A stretch of 5,498 nt of DNA from Acidobacteriaceae bacterium (GTDB taxonomy: Bacteria > Acidobacteriota > Terriglobia > Terriglobales > Acidobacteriaceae): NCBI GenBank assembly GCA_003156495.1, contig PMHC01000320.1, positions 153 to 5,650 of the forward strand, read 5' to 3'. This document shows, one piece after another, positions 1 through 4,690 of the stretch; the first letter of the stretch is position 1, and the number at the start of each line of letters is the position of its first letter. The position numbers and the translations under genes were made by a program. The notes under the pieces are model-generated. The model had not been told where the DNA came from and ran no database searches. It was given only the letters and a program-made list of their open reading frames with translations.

Positions 1-190
1 GATGCACATGCTCGGGCATGACGACATAACCGATCACGCGGAGCCCGTATCTTTGCCGCGTACGCTCCAGCGCATGTTCAAAGACTTCCCGTACGTCGGG
101 TCTGCCGAGTTTAGGCTGACGGCGATAGCAACTAAAGGTGACAAAATGCAGGTCACGGGTTTGCTGGTATCGCCGAAGGTGGGAGGGCAT
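1..190 (-). CDS. REP-associated tyrosine transposase (RAYT / IS200-like Y1 transposase), N-terminal part
   Basis: Reading the minus strand from the ATG at 190-188 gives 63 residues, open to the window edge. The start MPSHLRRYQQTRDLHFVTFS, followed by CYRRQPKLG and, at residues 52-63, VIGYVVMPEHVH, matches the opening of RAYT/Y1_Tnp (TnpA_REP) proteins. H61-V-H63 is the HUH motif that binds the catalytic metal; the catalytic tyrosine would lie further on, outside the window. Such proteins are HUH single-strand DNA nucleases related to IS200/IS605 transposases. They are usually single-copy, immobile, and associated with short REP palindromes, and a matching palindrome lies about 65 bp upstream at 256-282. 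No Shine-Dalgarno sequence precedes this ATG. An in-frame ATG at 211-209 would add seven residues, but the chosen start fits the family better. Whether the rest of the gene is intact cannot be seen. Confidence 0.86.
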   Translation of the reverse strand, partial: MPSHLRRYQQTRDLHFVTFSCYRRQPKLGRPDVREVFEHALERTRQRYGLRVIGYVVMPEHVH

Positions 191-255
191 GGAAAGAGTT
201 TTGGCAGGCATCGAAAAAGGTGTCTGTGATGGAGGGGACACATGTCATGCCCCTA

Positions 256-282
256 CCCCGCCCTAGCAAAGCTAGGACGGGG
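256..282. repeat. REP-like palindrome beside the RAYT gene
   Basis: The left arm CCCCGCCCTAGC (256-267) pairs with GCTAGGACGGGG (271-282) around an AAA triloop. This gives 11 base pairs with a single C/A mismatch (261/277). A GC-rich imperfect palindrome of this size just outside a RAYT gene is the classic arrangement of a REP element and its cognate transposase. On the minus strand a GTAG tetranucleotide (256-253) directly abuts the stem; GTAG/GGAG tetranucleotides are typical REP recognition marks, although in Enterobacteria they sit on the 5' side. Neither side of the stem has a T-run, so a Rho-independent terminator is unlikely. Only one copy is visible, so its repetitive nature is inferred. 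Confidence 0.6.
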
Positions 283-333
283 CACCCCATTCAGTTCCCC
301 ATTCCGCACGCAACTTCGCGTCGGTATGCAGCG

Positions 334-348
334 TTCTATAAAATAGAA
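334..348 (+). promoter_or_regulatory. AT-rich inverted repeat / possible -10 element at the radical SAM start
   Basis: TTCTAT (334-339), AAA, ATAGAA (343-348) is a perfect 6-bp inverted repeat in otherwise GC-rich DNA, ending 4 bp before the radical SAM ATG. It contains TATAAA (337-342), a 5/6 match to a sigma-70 -10 box, with only a weak -35 (TTCGCG, 315-320, 16-bp spacer). If used as a promoter, the transcript would begin about 4 nt before the ATG and be nearly leaderless. An operator for a small dimeric regulator is another reading. Neither is proven. Confidence 0.3.
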
Positions 349-352
349 GCCA

Positions 353-1420
353 ATGGCAAAAGCGCGTAGATCGACGATACATGGCCGCTGGATCGCGGCG
401 ACACGGAAGGTACGCGAGTTGAAGATGGTGGCATGGGCGCTGCTCCACACTGGCCACCCGGTGCTGGTGCAGATTGTGCCGGCGCGGTACTGCAACCTGA
501 GCTGCGGTTATTGCAACGAGTACGACAAAGTCTCGAAACCCGTGCCGCTCGAAGAGATGTACCGGCGGATCGACGCGCTGGGCCGTCTCGGCACGGCGAT
601 GATCGGCATTTCGGGCGGCGAGCCGCTGACCCACCCCGAGCTGGACGAGATCGTCCGGCGCATCCGGCGGACGGGCGCTATCGCCGGCATGATCACCAAC
701 GGCTACCTGCTCAATCCCGAGCGAATCGAGCGGCTAAACCGCGCCGGGCTCGACCACATGCAGATCTCGATCGACAACCTGACGCCGGACGAAGTGTCGA
801 TGAAAAGCCTGAAGACGCTCGACAAACGTCTGGAGATGCTGGCGCAATACGCCGAGTTCCACGTGAGCATCAACTCGGTGGTGGGCGGAGGAATCAGCAA
901 TCCAGAGGACGCGCTGACAATCAGCCGACGGGCGCTGGGGCTGGGTTTCGAATCGACAATCGGCATCATCCACGACGGCAGCGGGCAACTGAAGCCGCTC
1001 AAGGAAAACGAAGCGAAGATTTTCCACGCCATCGCCAACCGGAAGAAGACCAACTACGCGCGCTTCGACAAGTTTCAGGAAGCGATTGCGGCCGGTCGGC
1101 CGAATGTGTGGCGCTGCCGTGCCGGATCGCGCTACCTGTACATCTGCGAAGACGGGCTGGTGCACTACTGCAGCCAGCAGAGAGGCTGGCCGGGCGTGCC
1201 GGTGGCCGAGTACACGCGCGAAGATGTACGGCGAGAATTTTTGACCGCCAAAACCTGTTCGCCCAACTGCACCATCGGCTGCGTACACCGGATCAGCTAC
1301 ATCGACCACTGGCGCGCGCCGCAAACTAAAACCGTTTCGCCCGGCGAACCAACAACGCCGCCGCCCGACAAGGGGCCGGAGCTGGTGCAAATAGAACAGG
1401 GATTAGGGAACAGAAATTAG
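353..1420 (+). CDS. Radical SAM protein with SPASM/Twitch-like C-terminal cysteine region
   Basis: The gene encodes 355 residues. The radical SAM signature C47-NLS-C51-GY-C54 (CxxxCxxC) binds the [4Fe-4S] cluster that cleaves S-adenosylmethionine. It is followed by GISGGEPL (residues 85-92, the GGEP SAM-binding motif), ITNGYLL (114-120) and the strand MQISID (136-141). The C-terminal part has C255, then G268-x4-C273 (the C-x(9-15)-G-x4-C pattern of SPASM/Twitch domains), plus C265 and a CxxxCxxxC cluster at C302/C306/C310, so an auxiliary Fe-S cluster is likely. The substrate is unknown; SPASM/Twitch enzymes often modify peptides, but many do other chemistry. The tail after about residue 322 is Pro/Thr-rich and probably disordered. 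The ATG at 353 lacks a good ribosome binding site (weak AGAAG 3 nt upstream). The next ATG, at 425, would leave only 22 residues before the first cysteine, so 353 is preferred. No obvious operon partner lies beside it. Confidence 0.95.
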   Translation: MAKARRSTIHGRWIAATRKVRELKMVAWALLHTGHPVLVQIVPARYCNLSCGYCNEYDKVSKPVPLEEMYRRIDALGRLGTAMIGISGGEPLTHPELDEIVRRIRRTGAIAGMITNGYLLNPERIERLNRAGLDHMQISIDNLTPDEVSMKSLKTLDKRLEMLAQYAEFHVSINSVVGGGISNPEDALTISRRALGLGFESTIGIIHDGSGQLKPLKENEAKIFHAIANRKKTNYARFDKFQEAIAAGRPNVWRCRAGSRYLYICEDGLVHYCSQQRGWPGVPVAEYTREDVRREFLTAKTCSPNCTIGCVHRISYIDHWRAPQTKTVSPGEPTTPPPDKGPELVQIEQGLGNRN

Positions 1421-1429
1421 GGAACAGAA
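1402..1429 (+). repeat. 14-bp perfect tandem duplication across the radical SAM stop codon
   Basis: ATTAGGGAACAGAA occurs twice with no gap, at 1402-1415 and 1416-1429. The first copy is translated (LGNR near the C-terminus). The second copy, shifted by two frames because 14 is not a multiple of three, supplies the TAG stop at 1418-1420. Removing one copy would extend the protein by 13 residues through the terminator hairpin to a TAA. A replication-slippage duplication is the simplest explanation. Confidence 0.9.
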
Positions 1430-1462
1430 AAAACGGCGACCGCTACTGCGATCGCCGTTTTT
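1429..1462. terminator. Bidirectional Rho-independent terminator between convergent genes
   Basis: The arm AACGGCGA (1432-1439) pairs with TCGCCGTT (1452-1459). The stem extends outward through the A/T runs (1429-1431 with 1460-1462) and inward, after a C/A mismatch, by CGC/GCG (1441-1443 with 1448-1450) closing a TACT loop. On the plus strand the stem is followed by TTTTTGTTT, and on the minus strand by six T residues, so it can end transcription both from the radical SAM gene (stop 8 bp away) and from the convergent PAS-GGDEF-EAL gene (stop 38 bp away). Confidence 0.82.
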
Positions 1463-1500
1463 GTTTGTAAAGTGCTTCAGACTGCACGTCACGATGCGAG

Positions 1501-3447
1501 CTACACCTTTACCAGAACAGGCTGCTGTGGTTTGGCGGCCGCGGCGGTCATGCCGGAACGCAGCAGGTCGCGGCAAGTCGACGCGGGCACGGCGGGACTG
1601 TAGAAGAAGCCCTGCACTTCCGCGCAACGCTGTTTTTTGAAGTAGGCCAACTGTTCTGAGGTCTCCACGCCTTCGGCAACGCAAGCCAGACCGAGGTCGC
1701 GGCCGAGGCATAGGATGCTTTTGACAACGGCTTCGGCGGCGGGCTCGGAAGCCATGTCGCGCAAAAACGAGCGATCGATCTTGATGCGATCGACGGGAAA
1801 GCGTCTGAGGTAGGAGAGCGAAGACCAGCCGGTGCCGAAATCGTCAAGCGAGAGGCTGACGCCGATTTGTTTTAACTCGCGCATGATCTTGGCGGTGTTC
1901 TCTGAGTCATCGAGCATCAGCAATTCAGTCAGTTCAAGCTCAAGCCATTGGGGGGCAAGCCCCGACTCAGCAAGCGCACTTCTGACGCTGCTCACAATGT
2001 CGCCGCGATAAAACTGAGAGTCCGAGAGGTTGACCATCATGCGCACCGGCGGCAGACCCTCTTTTTGCCAAGCCGCGTTTTGCAGGCAGGCGGTTTTAAG
2101 CACCCAATAGCCTACCTTGACCATGAGGCTGAGATCTTCCAACTGCGGGACGAAGGCGTTGGGATAGATGATGCCCCGCTCGGGATGCCGCCAACGGAGC
2201 AACGCCTCGACGCCGGTGATGCCGTCCGAAACAGTGGAAACCAGCGGCTGATAGTAGAGTACAAACTCATTGCGCGCCAGAGCGTGATGCAGTTCGAGCT
2301 CGAGCTTTTGCCGCAGGCGCATGGCGTCGGTGAGTTCCGGGACGAAGAAGCTGAAGCCGCCGCCACCTTTTTTCTTGGCCTCGTACATGGCGACATCGGC
2401 GGCTTGCAGCAGTTGGTGAGAGTTTTCACCGTGCGTAGGATACTCACAGATGCCGATGCTGGCGCCAATCTTGATGCAGTGGTCTTCAATCTGGAGGGGT
2501 TCAACCAGCTTCTCGATCAGCTTTTTCGAAACAAGCTCGGCATCGCTCAACGACTCGATTGCCGGCAGACAGATGATGAACTCATCGCCGCCAAGACGGG
2601 CCACAATGTCGCTTTCGCGCAAAGCGCTACGCAGGCGCAACGACACCTCTTCGAGCAACTGGTCGCCGACATGGTGCCCGAAAGAATCGTTGACGTATTT
2701 GAAGCGGTCGAGATCGAGCATCATCACCGCGACATGTTTTTTGTTGCGGCAGGCTAGGGCGATGGCCTGAGTGAGGAGATCTTCCAAAAGCGAGCGATTG
2801 GGCAGGCCGGTCAGGGCGTCGTGCAGCGCCATATAGTGGATGCGCAGCTCGGCGCGCTTGCGGTCGGTAATGTCGCGGGAGATGCCCATGGTGCCCACGA
2901 TGCGCCCCTGCCGGTTTTTGAGCGGCATCTTGGAGGTGAGCACCCAGGCTTCATGGCCATCCGGCCAAGTTTCTTTTTCTTCCATCTCGATTAACGGCTG
3001 GCCAGTGCGGATGATCCTTTGTTCGTCCGCGAAAGCTTTGCTGGCGTGCTGCGGACTGAAGATGTCGGCGTCGGTTTTATTCACCGCCAGCACGGGATCG
3101 GAGAGGCCGAAATAGTTGGCCGTCGCGCGATTGATGCGGATAAAACGGCTGTTGCGATCCTTGAAGAACACATTGCCGGGAACGTGCTCGAGAAATGCGT
3201 CCAGAAAGTCTTTGTCCGTTTGGTACGCGCGATCGGCCCGCGCGCGCAGAACGACCAGCGCGACCACGAGGAGAAAGACCACCGCGGTAACGACAATACT
3301 GGGGAGCAAGAAAATCAGCGAGGGCCCACGCCCTGCGTATACCGTCATCGAGGCGATCAGAGCAGCCGTTACCATTCCTCCCAGTAACATGGCCGCAAGA
3401 GCAATCGCCAAGCCCGGAATCGCAGGGGCACTTTCGTACCATTTCAT
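1501..3447 (-). CDS. Membrane-anchored PAS-GGDEF-EAL protein (diguanylate cyclase / c-di-GMP phosphodiesterase)
   Basis: From the ATG at 3447 the protein has 648 residues. Two transmembrane helices lie at about 10-35 and 44-68. A PAS sensor domain (about 77-197, ending GTMGISRDITDRKRAE) leads into a GGDEF domain (about 204-367). In that domain D245, FKYVND (249-254) and GGDEF (286-290) are intact, and RESD (277-280), five residues before GGDEF, is the product-binding I-site. The EAL domain (about 379-635) keeps its metal and catalytic residues: EAL E414, N473 in NLS, E505 and E508 in ELTE, D535-D536 in DDFG, K556 in KID, E592/E595 in EGVE and Q612. It therefore may both make and hydrolyse cyclic di-GMP at the inner membrane, with the PAS domain sensing a signal. 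A TTG at 3540 would add 31 residues, but the ATG has GAGG 9 nt upstream and directly precedes the first membrane helix, so it is preferred. The gene is convergent with the radical SAM gene. Confidence 0.95.
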   Translation of the reverse strand: MKWYESAPAIPGLAIALAAMLLGGMVTAALIASMTVYAGRGPSLIFLLPSIVVTAVVFLLVVALVVLRARADRAYQTDKDFLDAFLEHVPGNVFFKDRNSRFIRINRATANYFGLSDPVLAVNKTDADIFSPQHASKAFADEQRIIRTGQPLIEMEEKETWPDGHEAWVLTSKMPLKNRQGRIVGTMGISRDITDRKRAELRIHYMALHDALTGLPNRSLLEDLLTQAIALACRNKKHVAVMMLDLDRFKYVNDSFGHHVGDQLLEEVSLRLRSALRESDIVARLGGDEFIICLPAIESLSDAELVSKKLIEKLVEPLQIEDHCIKIGASIGICEYPTHGENSHQLLQAADVAMYEAKKKGGGGFSFFVPELTDAMRLRQKLELELHHALARNEFVLYYQPLVSTVSDGITGVEALLRWRHPERGIIYPNAFVPQLEDLSLMVKVGYWVLKTACLQNAAWQKEGLPPVRMMVNLSDSQFYRGDIVSSVRSALAESGLAPQWLELELTELLMLDDSENTAKIMRELKQIGVSLSLDDFGTGWSSLSYLRRFPVDRIKIDRSFLRDMASEPAAEAVVKSILCLGRDLGLACVAEGVETSEQLAYFKKQRCAEVQGFFYSPAVPASTCRDLLRSGMTAAAAKPQQPVLVKV

Positions 3448-3456
3448 AGGTACATG

Positions 3457-3460
3457 CCTC
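3457..3460 (-). promoter_or_regulatory. Ribosome binding site that favours the ATG start of the PAS-GGDEF-EAL gene
   Basis: The minus strand reads GAGG, nine bases before the ATG at 3447-3445. The upstream TTG alternative (3540-3538) has no purine-rich match before it. This supports the 648-residue form over the 679-residue form. Confidence 0.5.
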
Positions 3461-3485
3461 GAATGTGTTTTTGATTCCTGCGGGC

Positions 3486-3515
3486 AAGCTAATTCGGCAA
3501 CGGCCGTGCTGTCAA
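3486..3515 (-). promoter_or_regulatory. Candidate sigma-70 promoter for the PAS-GGDEF-EAL gene
   Basis: On the minus strand a perfect -35 box TTGACA (3515-3510) is followed after 18 bp by TAGCTT (3491-3486), a weak 3/6 -10 box. Transcription would start near 3479 and give a leader of about 32 nt containing the GAGG site. If real, it lies downstream of the TTG alternative start and rules it out for this transcript. The poor -10 keeps confidence low. Confidence 0.35.
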
Positions 3516-3699
3516 TACCCAAATCGTCTTTCGTATGCAAAAGTTCAATAAACGATTCCCATTTGCGGCAGCCGAAGACAAAGGGGAAATCGCCTTGGGC
3601 GGCCTCGGCAAGTTCTATCAGAGGCTATCGCGCGCGGTCCAGCCTAGCCGCATGAGCGTCTCCGTGGCCGAGAGGATGAACCGCGCGCTGAGCCTGGCG

Positions 3700-4371
3700 C
3701 TAGTGTCCGCGGGTCTGCGCGATGGCCTGGTCGATCATCTGGAAGAGCCGGCTGCGATCGACAACCTCAACGAAAGGCGCGGCATGCGCGCCGTTGGTCA
3801 CCACCCAGATGGTGGGCGTGTGATCGATGCCGATGCGCTGGCCGAGCGCGTAGTCGGCCTTGACGGCCTGAGTGAACTTGCCCGTGGGATCGATGGCGAA
3901 GGGCAGCGCGATTTTGTGCGCGGCGGCAAACCGCTCGGTAAATTGCCGAAGCTGGGGCATGGTCTCGATCGAATTTTGATTCGAGAAGATGTAGTCGCGA
4001 TAATCGTCGCCGATTTTTTTGCCCTTGGTGTCAAGAAAGCGGGCATTGACGGCTGCCTGAAAACCCCATGGGTGATAGGGCAGCGGAAAATCGTGGCGCA
4101 CCCAGGGAATGCCGTACTTCTGCGCGGCTTCCTTGAGCAGAGGATTGGCGCGAGCGCAATCGGGGCACTCCGGATCGGAGAACTCGACGATGGCAACACG
4201 CGCTCCGGCAGGCGGCTTGAGGGCCGAGGCGTCATGCACCTGCGTGGTTCGCGGCGCGTTGAACTGGGCACGCGCGGACGGAACGGCAAACAGCGCCGCG
4301 GCTGCAAAAGCGAGCGACAAAACGATACGAGGGCGGCAAAAGCCGCATCTGAAGGCTTGAATGTAAGACAT
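3700..4371 (-). CDS. Exported DsbA-like thioredoxin-fold oxidoreductase
   Basis: The gene encodes 223 residues. The N-terminus has a Sec-type signal peptide: basic residues R13 and R15, a hydrophobic run IVLSLAFAAAALFAV (16-30), and a likely cleavage after SARA (A35), giving a mature periplasmic protein of about 188 residues. The thioredoxin-like domain starts around residue 58 with the strand ARVAIVEFSDPE, leading into the redox motif C69-PD-C72. A cis-proline loop, HTPTIWV (184-190, P186), faces the active site. The order strand-CxxC-helix, a helical insertion (about 100-175), then TP-strand fits the DsbA/Thioredoxin_4 (BdbD-like) group, which oxidises or isomerises protein disulfides. The mature protein's only cysteines are the active-site pair. 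Unusually, C9 and C12 form a second CxxC (CGFC) in the signal peptide. AGGGAG lies 13 nt before the ATG, a long spacing; an in-frame TGA upstream excludes a longer start. No DsbB-like partner is visible here. Confidence 0.9.
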   Translation of the reverse strand: MSYIQAFRCGFCRPRIVLSLAFAAAALFAVPSARAQFNAPRTTQVHDASALKPPAGARVAIVEFSDPECPDCARANPLLKEAAQKYGIPWVRHDFPLPYHPWGFQAAVNARFLDTKGKKIGDDYRDYIFSNQNSIETMPQLRQFTERFAAAHKIALPFAIDPTGKFTQAVKADYALGQRIGIDHTPTIWVVTNGAHAAPFVEVVDRSRLFQMIDQAIAQTRGH

Positions 4372-4396
4372 ATCGGTTGGACAGCTCCCTGCTCAT

Positions 4397-4425
4397 ATTG
4401 TAACGGGAGAGGCGCGAAGCGAAAA
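4397..4425 (-). promoter_or_regulatory. Candidate sigma-70 promoter for the DsbA-like gene
   Basis: On the minus strand TACAAT (4402-4397) is a 5/6 -10 box, preceded at 17 bp by TTTTCG (4425-4420), a weak 3/6 -35. The start would be near 4390, giving a leader of about 19 nt that begins at the AGGGAG ribosome binding site. It would let the DsbA-like gene be transcribed independently of the small upstream gene. Confidence 0.35.
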
Positions 4426-4460
4426 CTGCGGGACGATGGACAAAGAAATCATGCGACGGC

Positions 4461-4565
4461 CTACTTGCGGTCGCGGCGAGCGGCCATCCAGCGGCGCCAC
4501 TTGTAGTCGGCGAAGAGCGAAACGGCCACGACGACAACAGCGAGAATAAAGAGAAACAGCTTCAT
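4461..4565 (-). CDS. Small (34-aa) single-span membrane protein, function unknown
   Basis: Reading from the ATG at 4565-4563 to the TAG at 4463-4461 gives 34 residues. The sequence begins MKLFLFILAVVVVAVSLFA, an uninterrupted hydrophobic span (about residues 3-19), then DYKWRRWMAARRDRK, a strongly basic tail. The positive-inside rule predicts N-out, C-in topology with the tail in the cytoplasm. This sharp division is unlikely in a random frame and is the main reason for calling it. An in-frame ATG at 4583 would add six residues (MSHSRP). Neither start has a convincing Shine-Dalgarno sequence, which lowers confidence. It lies 89 bp upstream of the DsbA-like gene on the same strand, so co-transcription is possible. 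I do not recognise a family. Confidence 0.5.
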   Translation of the reverse strand: MKLFLFILAVVVVAVSLFADYKWRRWMAARRDRK

Positions 4566-4598
4566 CGGACGAGAATGGCTCATCTTTGAAGCTACACG

Positions 4599-4634
4599 AA
4601 AAAGCCGGCGGCAGGAAAGCCTGGCCGCACGGCT
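4599..4634 (-). terminator. Terminator-like hairpin with T-run in the leader of the small-protein/DsbA-like unit
   Basis: AGCCGGCGGCAGG (4603-4615) pairs with CCTGGCCGCACGGCT (4620-4634) through 13 base pairs, with single-base bulges at 4624 and 4629 and an AAAG loop. On the minus strand the stem runs straight into five T residues (4603-4599), the form of a Rho-independent terminator. No minus-strand gene ends here, since the next gene to the right is on the plus strand. It could therefore be an attenuator in the leader of the small-protein gene (ATG 34 bp on), or a stop for antisense transcription out of the glycosyltransferase. The plus strand has no matching T-run. Confidence 0.42.
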
Positions 4635-4676
4635 ACTCCAATGTTTTACCCTCTAGATTGCGGGTCTTTTACGCAC

Positions 4677-4683
4677 GAGGGAG
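4677..4683 (+). promoter_or_regulatory. Ribosome binding site that fixes the GTG start of the glycosyltransferase
   Basis: GAGGGAG, a good Shine-Dalgarno match, lies 7 nt before the GTG at 4691. No ATG lies in frame near the conserved N-terminal strand, so this site decides the start. Confidence 0.7.
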
Positions 4684-4690
4684 ATCTGAA

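Noticed and set aside
2..229. 75-codon plus-strand frame at the left edge
   Set aside because: The opposite strand encodes the recognisable RAYT N-terminus; the plus frame is unlike any family.
433..1329. 298-codon plus-strand frame overlapping the radical SAM gene in another frame
   Set aside because: Arg/Ala/Gly/Pro-rich out-of-frame translation, typical of GC-rich shadow frames; the radical SAM frame carries all the motifs.
1402..1429. TTAGGG units resembling telomere-type repeats
   Set aside because: Only two TTAGGG occurrences, as part of a 14-bp duplication; nothing else telomere-like is present.
1948..2757. 269-codon plus-strand frame inside the PAS-GGDEF-EAL gene
   Set aside because: It is antisense to the EAL and GGDEF coding region, has no recognisable motif, and is explained by GC-rich codon bias of the real gene.
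3630..3688. 9-bp inverted repeat GCGCGCGGT / ACCGCGCGC after the DsbA-like gene
   Set aside because: The arms are separated by 41 bp with no T-run, so it is not a convincing terminator. Such alternating GC repeats are expected by chance here.
3448..3699. Possible RNA gene in the 252-bp gap between the DsbA-like and c-di-GMP genes
   Set aside because: No tRNA-like T-loop or convincing paired structure was seen; the gap shows only the candidate promoter and ribosome binding site.
3535..4506. 323-codon plus-strand frame over the DsbA-like gene
   Set aside because: The minus frame has a signal peptide, CxxC and cis-proline. The plus frame is a shadow with no domain and spans an intergenic region on both sides.
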